Below are positions 9,345-19,211 of a stretch of DNA of 64,000 nt, piece by piece. The DNA is from Parabacteroides timonensis. GTDB taxonomy: Bacteria > Bacteroidota > Bacteroidia > Bacteroidales > Tannerellaceae. Each line of letters opens with the position of its first letter. Position 1 is the first letter of the stretch. Location: NCBI RefSeq assembly GCF_900128505.1, contig NZ_LT669941.1, positions 979,526 to 1,043,525 of the forward strand, in the 5' to 3' direction. The translations under genes and the position numbers were made by a program. The notes below the pieces were generated by a model that made no database searches, was not told the DNA's origin, and saw only the letters and a list, made by a program, of their open reading frames with translations.

Positions 9345-11504
9345 ATGTCCTATCACATACAAATTATACCGAAAGTTTTACACTTCAAACAACCGGCAGG
9401 AACCTCCCGGGGAACTTACGTCACACGCAAAAGCTGGTATCTTCTTCTAACATCTGATGAAGTTCCCGGACGATATGGTATTGGAGAATGTGCCCCATTA
9501 CCTAAATTAAGTTGCGACGATCTACCGGATTATGAACATCTACTTACAGATATTTGTCGACAAACAGAGATAAACAGTGGTCCGGACCCCGAAGTTCTCC
9601 GTCCATATCCTTCTATCTTGTTCGGACTGGAAACAGCCTTCCGGCATTTTCATGCTGGAAGCTTCGCTTTATGGAATACACCCTTTTCACGAGGTGAAAC
9701 TGGTATTCCCATTAACGGCCTCATCTGGATGGGTGATTATAAAAAGATGCTGGAACAGATCGAAGCGAAAATGCAATCCGGTTTTCGTTGTATCAAGCTG
9801 AAGATCGGAGCAATCAACTTTGAGGAAGAATTGGCTTTATTAAAACATATCCGTGCACATTTCTCTGCTGAAGAGATCGAACTGCGTGTGGATGCAAACG
9901 GAGCTTTCTCTCCTACAGATGCATTAAATAAACTACATAGGCTTTCCGAACTGAATTTACATTCTATCGAGCAACCTATCCGTGCCGGGCAATGGGAAGA
10001 AATGGCACGACTTACAGCCGAAACACCATTACCCATTGCATTGGATGAAGAATTGATCGGCTGCAATACCCTACAAGGAAAGAAAGAACTTTTATCTGTA
10101 ATCAAACCGCAATATATTATCCTGAAGCCCTCTCTACATGGGGGAATCAGTGGCGGGCAAGAATGGATAGATGAGGCTGAAAGACAAAAGATCGGTTGGT
10201 GGATTACTTCAGCACTGGAATCCAATATCGGACTGAATGCTATTGCCCAATGGTGTGCTACATTCAATAATCCGCTACCACAAGGACTCGGTACAGGAGC
10301 TTTGTTTACAGACAATATAGAAATGCCTTTATCCATCCGTAAAGATTGCTTATGGAGTAACTCCTTCCCCTCTGGAGAGGGGGCAGGGGGTGTGTTAAAG
10401 ACAGAGGCGAAAGAGTTTCTTACAGATCATAGTAAACAAAAGTTGCATTTGGAGAATGGAATGATCTGTAATGCCGATAATATACAACAACTAATTAGTG
10501 AGGTATCTGACAACACGCCCCAAATACAACGGGACCTTTATAACTTCCTGGCCGATTGGTTTAACGAATCCCCTTACATAACAGTATACACATCCGGTTC
10601 GACCGGAACGCCGAAAGAGTTCACTGTCCGTAAAGAACAAATGATGCAAAGTGCCATACTGACCTGCTCTTTCCTCCATCTATACAAGGGAGATAATGTA
10701 CTGCTTTGTATGCCTTTGCAATATATTGCCGGAAAGATGGTAGTTGTTCGGGCACTTGTAGCCGGGTTAACTCTTATTTTGCGGACACCATCCGGACATC
10801 CGTTGGCAGATGTCGATATTCCGCTCCGCTTCGCTGCAATGATCCCTTTACAAGTATACAATACCCTCCAGGTAAAAGAAGAGAAAAAACGTCTTTGTCA
10901 AACAGAAATACTGATCATTGGCGGCGGAGCTATTAATAAAGAACTGGAGGAGGAGATACAACAACTGCCTAATATAGTCTACTCGACTTATGGCATGACA
11001 GAAACACTTTCACACATTGCCTTACGAAGATTGAACGGAGCAGAAGCCTCACAGGTTTACACACCGTTTTCGTCTGTGAAACTCTCTTTATCACCGGAAG
11101 GAACCCTTATCATAAATGCCCCTTTAGTCTGCGATGAAACATTGGTAACCAATGACATAGCCCAAATACATCCGGACGGGACATTCACCATTCTGGGAAG
11201 AAAAGACAATATCGTCAATACCGGAGGAATAAAAGTTCAAATTGAATGTGTAGAAGAGACACTACGTTCAATTATTTCTACTACCTTTGCGATAACGGCC
11301 ATTCCACATCCCGGATTAGGAGAAGCCATCGTATTATTGGTGGAAAAAACGACAGATACAGAAAGGCTACCGGATCTGATAGCCTCTCTCCTGCCGAAAT
11401 ACCAACAGCCTAAATACATTCGGAAGGTAGACGCCATCCCACTTACCGGCAGTGGAAAAACAGACCGGAAGGCCTGTCGCCAGTTAGCGGCAAATCTGAT
11501 CTGA
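9345..11504 (+). CDS. menC-menE: Fused o-succinylbenzoate synthase (MenC) and o-succinylbenzoate-CoA ligase (MenE)
   Basis: One uninterrupted 719-residue frame holds two successive pathway enzymes. Residues 1-340 are MenC of the enolase superfamily: CIKLKIG (KxK base), RVDANGAF, SIEQP and LDEEL metal ligands, and ILKPSLHGG. Residues about 375-719 are MenE, an ANL-type adenylating ligase: YTSGSTGTPKEFTV, STYGMTET, LGRKDNIVNTGGIKV, and the C-terminal catalytic Lys in PLTGSGKTDRKA. All key residues are present in both halves, so both activities are expected, with possible transfer of o-succinylbenzoate between domains. The linker (residues about 341-365, including SFPSGEGAGG) is encoded by a GC-rich palindrome at 10367-10382. 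A shortened adenylation domain is normal for MenE. Confidence 0.93.
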   Translation: MSYHIQIIPKVLHFKQPAGTSRGTYVTRKSWYLLLTSDEVPGRYGIGECAPLPKLSCDDLPDYEHLLTDICRQTEINSGPDPEVLRPYPSILFGLETAFRHFHAGSFALWNTPFSRGETGIPINGLIWMGDYKKMLEQIEAKMQSGFRCIKLKIGAINFEEELALLKHIRAHFSAEEIELRVDANGAFSPTDALNKLHRLSELNLHSIEQPIRAGQWEEMARLTAETPLPIALDEELIGCNTLQGKKELLSVIKPQYIILKPSLHGGISGGQEWIDEAERQKIGWWITSALESNIGLNAIAQWCATFNNPLPQGLGTGALFTDNIEMPLSIRKDCLWSNSFPSGEGAGGVLKTEAKEFLTDHSKQKLHLENGMICNADNIQQLISEVSDNTPQIQRDLYNFLADWFNESPYITVYTSGSTGTPKEFTVRKEQMMQSAILTCSFLHLYKGDNVLLCMPLQYIAGKMVVVRALVAGLTLILRTPSGHPLADVDIPLRFAAMIPLQVYNTLQVKEEKKRLCQTEILIIGGGAINKELEEEIQQLPNIVYSTYGMTETLSHIALRRLNGAEASQVYTPFSSVKLSLSPEGTLIINAPLVCDETLVTNDIAQIHPDGTFTILGRKDNIVNTGGIKVQIECVEETLRSIISTTFAITAIPHPGLGEAIVLLVEKTTDTERLPDLIASLLPKYQQPKYIRKVDAIPLTGSGKTDRKACRQLAANLI
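10367..10382 (+). repeat. GC-rich palindrome at the menC/menE junction
   Basis: A perfect 7-bp stem (cccctct / agagggg) with a 2-base loop lies in a G-rich tract (ggggcagggggtgtg follows) exactly in the linker between the two enzyme halves. It resembles the small dispersed GC-rich palindromes found in Bacteroidota genomes. Only one copy was noticed in this window. Confidence 0.5.
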
Positions 11505-11527
11505 CTATCATTTAAAACACTATACTT

Positions 11528-13492
11528 ATGAGGTATTTTACACTTACCGTATTATCATTTCTAGCCCTCTCGTCCGCCTACGGACAGAGTGGAGAAAGTT
11601 GCCGGTTCGCACCGGACCCGACGCTTCAAAAGCCGGAGGTTTATGCCGGATACGATTGCGTAAACCTGCTGGACAGTACTTCTGTAACCGTGCAACCGAC
11701 CGGTTCCGGTTCATTCTCTGTCTGCAAAACAATCAAGATCCAAACACCCCGGGGAGCTGTCAATAACCGCATCATTAAATATGATTACGATCCGCTGACT
11801 GCTTTTGCCCGGTTCAAAAGAGCCACGGTGTATCGTGCCAATGGCGATGTGATCAATCTGGATGTTACCCAGGCCTGCGACTATGCAGCTCCTGCTCGTG
11901 CCATCTATTGGGGAGCCCGCCAGATCATGCTGGAAGTGGGCCAACTAACCCCCGGTGATATTATTGAATACGAAATCGATAAGAAAGGTTTTACTTATGC
12001 ATTGTTGGCAGATGGTGGCGACGACGAATCACGCTTCATCCCTCCTATGCGCGGACAGTTCTACGACATCGTACCTTTCTGGGTAACAGAACCGACTGTT
12101 CGTAAAGTATACAAAGTATCTATCCCGATGGAAAAAGAAATGCAGTTCCAGTTCTATCAAGGTGACTGTGCTTCCTCCATGCGCTACGAAGACGGTCGGA
12201 AAGCCTACACCTTCTCGACAAACGACGTAATGCCGGCCAAACGTGAACCGAATATGGTCGATCTGTTCGATGCTGCCCCTAAACTAATGATGTCATCCAC
12301 TCCGAAATGGCAGGATAAGTCATTATGGTTCAACAAAGTTAACGAAGATTACGGAAGCTTTGCTCCACTACCGGAAGCCCAGAAGAAAGTGGACGAACTG
12401 ATCAAAGGAAAGAAAACAGAAATGGAAAAGATTGCCGTTCTCACCCACTGGGTAGCCGACAATATCCGGTATTCCGGTATCTCTATGGGGAAAGGCGAAG
12501 GCTATACCCTTCATAATACAAAAATGAACTATACCGATCGTTGCGGCGTATGTAAAGACATAGCCGGTACACTGATCTCCTTCCTCCGCATGGCAGGCTT
12601 CGAAGCCTATCCGGCTATGACAATGGCAGGAAGCCGGGTAGAAAGTATCCCCGCCGACCATTTCAACCATTGTGTAGCTGTCGTTAAACTTTCCAGCGGA
12701 ACCTATATGCCGCTCGACCCGACCTGGGTACCTTTCTGCCGCGAATTATGGAGCAGTGCCGAGCAACAACAAAACTACCTGCCGGGGGTTCCCGAAGGAT
12801 CAGACCTTTGCCTGACTCCGGTTTCCGCTCCCGAAAACCATTACTTACGCATCAAAGCAAACAATAAACTGGATGCTAAAGGAACACTGACCGGGCAATT
12901 CATAATCACAGCCGAAGGACAATCAGATAGCAATATTCGTGGGATGTTCACCCGTGGCTGGCAGTCACAATGGAAGAACATGCTCGAAAGCCAGTTATTG
13001 AATGTATCTCCCAAAGCACGCCTGATCAGTGTCGATTATGGTAAAGACCCGAAAGATTATCAAGCTGCTCCCATCAAGATCACATTCCGTTATGAAATAC
13101 CGGAATATGCTATACCAGGAAAAGAAGAGTTGGTATTCAAGCCGATGGTTATGAACAATCTCTACAACCAGGTAAAGAGCTACCTCCGTATCAATACCGA
13201 CCTGGCTGAACGCCAATATGGTTTCAAAGATGCCTGCTCACGCCTGGTAGAACTGGACGAAACCATTCAGCTCCCGAAAGGTTATACCTTGCTGAATGAA
13301 GCTAAACAAGACAGCAAACAAAGTGATGCTGCCGATTTCGAAGGTTCATTGCGTCAGGATGGTGATAAGATAACAATCAGTCAGAAACTGGCTCTGAAGA
13401 AACGTGTATATGAAGCTGCCGACTGGGATGGTTTCCGTTCAGCAGTCAATGCACATAAAGGTTTCGGTGATTATCTAATTATTAAAAAATAA
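11528..13492 (+). CDS. Secreted DUF3857 and transglutaminase-domain protein
   Basis: 654 residues with a Sec signal peptide (cleavage likely after the AYGQ region near residue 20). The N-terminal part is a DUF3857-type beta domain. The middle is a transglutaminase-like core with the triad Cys342 (GVCKDIAGTL), His381 (FNHCVAVV) and Asp397 (LDPTW). The remainder is a beta-rich DUF3858-like tail. Many such Bacteroidota proteins are periplasmic or surface proteins thought to act as peptidases or peptide-bond-modifying enzymes; the substrate is unknown. It begins 23 bases after menC-menE and is followed after 6 bases by a related but catalytically degenerate gene. Confidence 0.85.
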   Translation: MRYFTLTVLSFLALSSAYGQSGESCRFAPDPTLQKPEVYAGYDCVNLLDSTSVTVQPTGSGSFSVCKTIKIQTPRGAVNNRIIKYDYDPLTAFARFKRATVYRANGDVINLDVTQACDYAAPARAIYWGARQIMLEVGQLTPGDIIEYEIDKKGFTYALLADGGDDESRFIPPMRGQFYDIVPFWVTEPTVRKVYKVSIPMEKEMQFQFYQGDCASSMRYEDGRKAYTFSTNDVMPAKREPNMVDLFDAAPKLMMSSTPKWQDKSLWFNKVNEDYGSFAPLPEAQKKVDELIKGKKTEMEKIAVLTHWVADNIRYSGISMGKGEGYTLHNTKMNYTDRCGVCKDIAGTLISFLRMAGFEAYPAMTMAGSRVESIPADHFNHCVAVVKLSSGTYMPLDPTWVPFCRELWSSAEQQQNYLPGVPEGSDLCLTPVSAPENHYLRIKANNKLDAKGTLTGQFIITAEGQSDSNIRGMFTRGWQSQWKNMLESQLLNVSPKARLISVDYGKDPKDYQAAPIKITFRYEIPEYAIPGKEELVFKPMVMNNLYNQVKSYLRINTDLAERQYGFKDACSRLVELDETIQLPKGYTLLNEAKQDSKQSDAADFEGSLRQDGDKITISQKLALKKRVYEAADWDGFRSAVNAHKGFGDYLIIKK

Positions 13493-13498
13493 AAGACA

Positions 13499-15256
13499 AT
13501 GACTAATATAATAAATAAATTTACACTGCTTCTTTGTCTATTGGCTCTTACGGCATCTGTATTCGCCGCATCGGAAGCCGAATACAAGAAGTTGTCGAAA
13601 GCATATACACTGAATGCAGACGGAAGCCAGGAGTTCCGTTACAATATGGAACTTACACTCTTCACCCATACTGCCATGAATGGTACTTACGGGGAAAGTT
13701 TTATCGTTTACAACCCAGACTATCAGGTATTGAAGATCAATTCTTCTTATACAAAACAGAAAGACGGGAATATCGTAAAAACTCCCGATAATGCCTTTGT
13801 AGAGGTTCTTCCTCGTACTGCAGCCGATGCACCGGCCTACAATAATCTGAAAGAAATGGTCGTTGTCCATACCGGTCTGGAACTGGGCGCCACCATTTAT
13901 CTGGATTATACATTAACTTCCAAACCGGGTTATCTGCCGGAATTGGATATCTACGACGAGTTGTTGCAGACTTCTCCCGTAAAAGAATATACGATCAGCC
14001 TGTCGGTTCCCGAAAGCAAGCCGTTATTCTACACTTTGCAGAATAGCAATACAAAGCCTGCTGTTTCTACTGTTAACGGCATGAAAACTGTTACCTGGAA
14101 ACTTACTGATCTTCCGGCATCTTCCCGTGACCCGTTCGTATCAACAGCAAATGGCGATGTTCCTTTCCTCACAGCTTCTTCCTATGCATCCAACGGGGAT
14201 GCTTTGAAAGCCCTGTACACACAATTTACTCCGGCAAACGATGTTCAACTAACAGCCATCGCCGAAAATATTACAGAAGGGAAGAAAAATGATACGGAAA
14301 AGTTGCAAGCGATACTGAAACATGTAAACGAGAACCTGGGGTATAGTAGACTTTCATTGCAAGATGCCGGATACAAAATCCGTTCATCCAACGATGTGAT
14401 CTATTCCGCTTATGGAACGGAAGCTGAAAAGGCAAACTTACTGAATGGTCTGTTGAATGCTACCGGCATCAAAGCCGAAGCTGCTGCAGCTTATCGCGTA
14501 AAAGCCGATCCGGCCAGTTGTGGATTGAGCGCAATAAGCGGATTGTTGGTTGTAGCCTATGTAGACGGTAAACAATATATCATGTCGCCTATATCCAATA
14601 AAATGGCGGCAATAGGTTGGAACGATGCAACTCCGGTTATAAGCCTGACAAACGCAGGAACACCTGTAGCGGTCAACAGCCCGGCAACAGATATCAATTA
14701 TAAGGTTAACCTTGCCGTCTCTCCGGAAAAAGCAGATGCACAAGTCAATGCTACGATCGGCAATGCTTATTTGCCTTATTATGGTTCTTATCTCTCTACT
14801 TTTGCCGGAGGAGACAAAGAGGCCACCGAGTCTAAAGCCCAAAACAATACGACAATATCTTATAAGACATCTCAGAGTCTGAAAGCGAACAATGGTTATG
14901 TGATGGTTTCGCTGCCCGATGCACCTGTCGGGATGGCTCATAGCTACTATTGCAATATGAACAGTACCCGTAAGGAAAACCTGATGATGCCTTGTAAAGT
15001 GAACGAACAGTATACCTATACAATCCAACTGCCGGCAGAAATGAAGCTATCTACTCCTGAAACAGTTAAGACTATCGAGAACGCTGCCGGCAAAGTCGTT
15101 ATTTCCGTTAAACAAAATGGTAATACAGCCGAAGTAGAACGCAGTCTGCAACTGAATAAGCAGTTATATACACCTGCTGAATTCAACAACCTGCGTAATT
15201 TACTTACTGAATGGGGTAACCCATCCAGCCAGACTCTGTTATTGTCTATTAACTAA
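13499..15256 (+). CDS. Secreted DUF3857-type protein with degenerate transglutaminase region
   Basis: 585 residues with a signal peptide ending near VFAAS. The layout matches the preceding gene: an N-terminal beta domain, a middle transglutaminase-like helix and a beta-rich C-terminus. At the position where the neighbour has GVCKDIAGTL this protein reads GTEAEKANLLNGLL, so the catalytic Cys is absent, and no HC or LDPTW equivalent is visible. It is therefore probably a non-catalytic partner or binding protein. The two genes are separated by 6 bases and end at a strong terminator, so they are expected to be made together. Confidence 0.8.
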   Translation: MTNIINKFTLLLCLLALTASVFAASEAEYKKLSKAYTLNADGSQEFRYNMELTLFTHTAMNGTYGESFIVYNPDYQVLKINSSYTKQKDGNIVKTPDNAFVEVLPRTAADAPAYNNLKEMVVVHTGLELGATIYLDYTLTSKPGYLPELDIYDELLQTSPVKEYTISLSVPESKPLFYTLQNSNTKPAVSTVNGMKTVTWKLTDLPASSRDPFVSTANGDVPFLTASSYASNGDALKALYTQFTPANDVQLTAIAENITEGKKNDTEKLQAILKHVNENLGYSRLSLQDAGYKIRSSNDVIYSAYGTEAEKANLLNGLLNATGIKAEAAAAYRVKADPASCGLSAISGLLVVAYVDGKQYIMSPISNKMAAIGWNDATPVISLTNAGTPVAVNSPATDINYKVNLAVSPEKADAQVNATIGNAYLPYYGSYLSTFAGGDKEATESKAQNNTTISYKTSQSLKANNGYVMVSLPDAPVGMAHSYYCNMNSTRKENLMMPCKVNEQYTYTIQLPAEMKLSTPETVKTIENAAGKVVISVKQNGNTAEVERSLQLNKQLYTPAEFNNLRNLLTEWGNPSSQTLLLSIN

Positions 15257-15275
15257 TAAGACAATCTGATAAATT

Positions 15276-15321
15276 AAACAAGGATGGGATGACATAAATA
15301 TGTCGTTTCATCCTTGTTTTT
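15276..15321 (+). terminator. Intrinsic terminator of the DUF3857 pair
   Basis: acaaggatg and catccttgt form the stem, with an inner gacat/atgtc stem, followed by a run of T (tgtttttt). Confidence 0.85.
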
Positions 15322-15375
15322 TGACTGAATCTTAATAACTTTACCCTCATAATTAATTCATAAAACCTTTGATTT

Positions 15376-17892
15376 ATGCAAAAACTATCTAATCTACTCA
15401 TTACCCTGTTACTATGTTGTCTGCCGGGGATTACTTACGCCCAGAGCCCATACCCGGACTTGTATCCGCAGCCGCAGCATATTGTAATATCCAACCAGCA
15501 ACACAAACTTGTGGAAGGATATACATTGCAGGGGATCAGCAATCCGGATGCAGATGCCGTCAAGTTGCTGAAAGAAACACTTCCTTTTGCCGGCACCGGC
15601 AAATCATCACCGTTGGAAATAAAGAAACTAAAAGCAAAAACACCAGAAATGGAACGTTCAGGTGCTTACATTCTGGACATTTCCAAAAAGAAGATCGTTA
15701 TTGAGATCGTAGACGACCGTTCATTGTTTTATGCAGCTCAGACACTGAAACAATTGATCAGCTATAACGACGAAGGCAAACGGATGCTTCCCCTCTGTAC
15801 CATTACCGACTATCCCGATGTTCTTCATCGTGGAACCGTAGAAGGATTCTATGGTACTCCCTGGAGCCATGCAGACCGTATCAGCCAGTTGCATTTTTAT
15901 GGACAGTTCAAGATGAATACATACATCTATGGTCCTAAAGACGATCCATTCCACAGTGCGAACTGGCGTGAGCCTTATCCTGCTAAGGAAGCCAGCCAAA
16001 TCAAAGAGCTGACAGCCGAAGCTGCCCGTAACAAAGTAGACTTCGTTTGGGCTATCCATCCGGGACAGGATATCCAATGGAATGCAACCGACAGCAACAA
16101 TATCATTACCAAATTCGAACAAATGTACGATTTGGGAGTACGTGCATTCGCCGTATTCTTCGATGATATCTCCGGTGAAGGAACCAATGCCGCCAAGCAA
16201 GCCGGCCTGATGAATTTTATTCAAAAGGAATTCATCGAAAAGAAAAACGACATCCGTCCTCTGATCATGTGTCCGACAGAATACAACCGTTCATGGGCAA
16301 GAACAGACTACCTGGATGTTCTGGGCCAACAACTGGACCAGGCGGTACAAGTTATGTGGACAGGAAACCGTGTTGTTGACGACATCACGCTTGAAGGCCT
16401 CGAATGGGTAAACAAACGTATCCAACGCCCGGCTTACGTATGGTGGAACTTTCCGGTAAACGACTATTGCCGCGATCATCTGTTGATGGGTCCGTCTTAT
16501 GGCCTCGACACGCAAGCCTCTAATGTTATGTCAGGTTTTGTTTCTAATCCGATGGAACATGCCGAGGCATCCAAAGTAGCCCTGTTTGGAGTGGCTATGT
16601 ATAGCTGGAACATCCATAGCTACGATCCGCAGTTTGCCTGGGAGAAAGCATGCGAGTACCTGATGCCCAAAGCTGCTATCGCCTTTAAAACATTCTGTGA
16701 AAACAATAGCGATCCGGGACCTAACGGCCATCTTTATCGTCGGAAAGAATCGGAGCGTTATGAAAAACAGGCCGACCGTTTTCTTTCCGGTTACCGCAAA
16801 GGTGCTTTCGGAGAAAGAGATGCCAACCAGTTGGGTGCCCTGTTTGCACAGATACAGGCTGCTCCGGAACTTATCTATAACCAGGGAGATAACAAGCCTA
16901 TGATCGAAGAGATCAATCCCTGGCTCATGCAATTCGAATTACTCGGTAGATGCGGCACTAATGCCCTGCAGATGGCTCATTCCTGGTACGAAAAAGATCG
17001 TCAGAATACCTGGCAACGATTCCTGGAAGTTTCTGCCGTAATGGACAGTATGAAACTGATCAACCGCTCTTTCAATCAGAACCCGTATCAGAAAGGTATC
17101 AAAGTCGGAACAAGAGTTCTTATGCCGCTCATTGAAGGGTTATACAGGCAGACAAGTCGTAACTTACTCTCTACGGCCGATACTCCATCCAACGAGATCA
17201 GGGTAAGTACCGCTTCTACGATCACCAATGTCGGGCAACTTAAGAACCAACCCTGGTCAGAAGATGAAAACCTGATCGCTTATGTACCGATGCTGGAAGT
17301 GGTAAAGGTGGAACCGAACGAATACATCGGTTTGGGATGGGAAATCCAACGGGAAGGTGATTCTTTTACGTTCAACATGCCGCAAAGTAACGTGGATGGA
17401 CGTATTTTCGAATGGTCGGCTGACGGTAAAACATGGACACCCCTTTCCGATATTCCTGCCGACCAGACAAAAGCCGTTGTTAAAACGATCGATCCGAAAG
17501 CCCGTTTTATCCGGATGCGTAATAACTCCGGCAAACAAATGGAACTAAAAGTCGCTTCTTTCTCTGTTAAAACGAAAGATGCACCTGAAATAAATGAAGC
17601 CCTGATGATGTACGACCTGAACCTAAGTACATATAAAACCCTGAATCCGGGTGAAAAGGTAGATGTAAAATGCGATGGCGTGGATAAATATATAGAATTC
17701 TTCCTGTCAGGCGATAACGAAAGCATGGTATCTATCACAGGAGTCAACAATGATGGTGAAACCAATATGTTGTATTGCGGATATGTTGGTTATGTGAAAC
17801 TAAACAAAATCTCGTTTGACGATATACACACATTGACTATTACTCCGGCAGGTAAAACACCTGTTCTGATCCATCAGATCGTAAGGGAATAA
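15376..17892 (+). CDS. GH84 beta-N-acetylglucosaminidase (O-GlcNAcase/hyaluronidase-like)
   Basis: 838 residues, secreted (signal peptide ending near TYAQS). Domains in order: an N-terminal alpha/beta GH84N-type domain (residues about 25-145), a GH84 TIM barrel beginning at RGTVEGFYGTPWSHADR, and C-terminal helical and beta-sandwich domains. The catalytic Asp pair is D263/D264 in FFDDISGEG, the arrangement used for substrate-assisted removal of N-acetylglucosamine. Overall length and layout resemble the Bacteroides thetaiotaomicron GH84 enzyme. It is transcribed alone after the upstream terminator and converges on a minus-strand gene. Probable role: release of GlcNAc from host glycans or glycoproteins in the periplasm. 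Confidence 0.93.
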   Translation: MQKLSNLLITLLLCCLPGITYAQSPYPDLYPQPQHIVISNQQHKLVEGYTLQGISNPDADAVKLLKETLPFAGTGKSSPLEIKKLKAKTPEMERSGAYILDISKKKIVIEIVDDRSLFYAAQTLKQLISYNDEGKRMLPLCTITDYPDVLHRGTVEGFYGTPWSHADRISQLHFYGQFKMNTYIYGPKDDPFHSANWREPYPAKEASQIKELTAEAARNKVDFVWAIHPGQDIQWNATDSNNIITKFEQMYDLGVRAFAVFFDDISGEGTNAAKQAGLMNFIQKEFIEKKNDIRPLIMCPTEYNRSWARTDYLDVLGQQLDQAVQVMWTGNRVVDDITLEGLEWVNKRIQRPAYVWWNFPVNDYCRDHLLMGPSYGLDTQASNVMSGFVSNPMEHAEASKVALFGVAMYSWNIHSYDPQFAWEKACEYLMPKAAIAFKTFCENNSDPGPNGHLYRRKESERYEKQADRFLSGYRKGAFGERDANQLGALFAQIQAAPELIYNQGDNKPMIEEINPWLMQFELLGRCGTNALQMAHSWYEKDRQNTWQRFLEVSAVMDSMKLINRSFNQNPYQKGIKVGTRVLMPLIEGLYRQTSRNLLSTADTPSNEIRVSTASTITNVGQLKNQPWSEDENLIAYVPMLEVVKVEPNEYIGLGWEIQREGDSFTFNMPQSNVDGRIFEWSADGKTWTPLSDIPADQTKAVVKTIDPKARFIRMRNNSGKQMELKVASFSVKTKDAPEINEALMMYDLNLSTYKTLNPGEKVDVKCDGVDKYIEFFLSGDNESMVSITGVNNDGETNMLYCGYVGYVKLNKISFDDIHTLTITPAGKTPVLIHQIVRE

Positions 17893-17904
17893 ACAGCCAG
17901 ACAA

Positions 17905-17952
17905 ATAAAGAAAAGAGCCGTAGGTTACGTAACTTACGGCTCTTTTCTTTAT
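17905..17952. terminator. Bidirectional terminator between GH84 and the propeller lipoprotein gene
   Basis: An 18-bp perfect stem (ataaagaaaagagccgta and its complement) around a 12-base loop; A-runs and T-runs on both sides make it work in both directions. Its right arm overlaps the stop of the minus-strand gene. Confidence 0.9.
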
Positions 17953-19211
17953 TTCATTATTACAACTATGGGATTATCTTCTTCCCCTATCCGCTTCAAC
18001 TCTTTTACCTGCTGCGGAATATCCTTAACCTCTTCATTCTCTTCAAACCATTCAACCACATCACCTGCAGAAATCAAACCGACATACTCTCCGACTGAGG
18101 ATACCGACATAGGTTGCATAGGCAAGAAATTCGTCAAGTTATCTTTCAGACCATCTGCGTACAAACTGACTTTAACCTCACCGGTCGATTTGGTAACCAC
18201 AGCATTGTACAGGGTCGGTTTATGAAATAATTCCCTGATAAAACGGATGATCATCCGATCCTCACTATCGAGTATCTGTGTTATCAGGATGGCATTATCT
18301 TTATTCTTTATAAAGCGTTCCGGAAAACTCCAGTGATATTTACCCAGGTCAAGAACAATAGCAGGCACTAAGGCCCTGTCTTTTACCTGATAGATCGTAT
18401 CATTGTACACTTCCTTGAAATAAATATCCTTGCCCCGAGACCACAAACTGGTATTAGCTGTAATAATAATACTACCGGTTTCCGGTTCTTTATAATCGAT
18501 AACGATCGTACCTTCATAAGCAGTCGGGCCAAAAACTTCGATGCCGGTCTCGCTTTTAAAGACAGAAATCGATGCTATATCAGAAGGATCGAACGGCTCA
18601 CCACTACTTGCTGTCGTAGAGCATGAATCTATCGGCATATTATCCTTAAAAAAAAGTAGATTACTTTCCCCATTCCCGAATAACCCGGACTTATGCAAAA
18701 CAAATATCCCATCATTCTGGTAGCTAAAAGATGACGAAGAGACTCCCTGTACATCAAAAGGTATCTTAATCTTTCCCCGGAAGTTTCCTTCCTGGTCATA
18801 ACAAACCAAGTCTTTATTCCAGCCATTGAAATAAATCATACCGGTTTCTTCATCCCCCCAGCAAAAAACGCTATTATAACCTTCCGGATCGTTTCCTATA
18901 TGTCCTACTTGCTTTATGAATTTACCGGTTTTCTTATCAAACATCAGACATTGCTGTTGATTGGTAGAAACCAATATTCTGTCTTTGATGATCTGGACAT
19001 AAGGGCCTTTTCCTATCAGGCTGCTATCAGTTGTTTCCAGTAAAATATAACGTATCTGGCTAAAACAATCGGAAGCATTGACATCTACCGGAGCAGAAAT
19101 AGCTTTCTCCAAATGGATTACATCATTTTCCTTCTGATCTTTTTCATTACAAGATACTAAGAGAAAGGCCGGTACTAAAAGTACGGCCTTATATATCAGG
19201 TTCAGTTTCAT
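17949..19211 (-). CDS. 6-bladed beta-propeller lipoprotein
   Basis: 420 residues. The N-terminus (signal ending LLVSC) is a lipoprotein signal with Cys near residue 21. Repeated patterns such as GKFIKQVGHIGNDPEGY and EGNFRGKIKIPF are those of the 6-bladed beta-propeller family common as Bacteroides surface or periplasmic lipoproteins. The function is unknown; members probably bind ligands or proteins. Its start overlaps the stop of the BlaR1-like gene by 4 bp, so it belongs to the BlaI-controlled operon, which suggests a sensing or envelope-stress role. Confidence 0.75.
   Translation of the reverse strand: MKLNLIYKAVLLVPAFLLVSCNEKDQKENDVIHLEKAISAPVDVNASDCFSQIRYILLETTDSSLIGKGPYVQIIKDRILVSTNQQQCLMFDKKTGKFIKQVGHIGNDPEGYNSVFCWGDEETGMIYFNGWNKDLVCYDQEGNFRGKIKIPFDVQGVSSSSFSYQNDGIFVLHKSGLFGNGESNLLFFKDNMPIDSCSTTASSGEPFDPSDIASISVFKSETGIEVFGPTAYEGTIVIDYKEPETGSIIITANTSLWSRGKDIYFKEVYNDTIYQVKDRALVPAIVLDLGKYHWSFPERFIKNKDNAILITQILDSEDRMIIRFIRELFHKPTLYNAVVTKSTGEVKVSLYADGLKDNLTNFLPMQPMSVSSVGEYVGLISAGDVVEWFEENEEVKDIPQQVKELKRIGEEDNPIVVIMK

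Noticed and set aside
15376..17892. GH84 gene as part of a polysaccharide utilisation locus
   Set aside because: No SusC/SusD pair or regulator adjoins it; it is a single gene between terminators.
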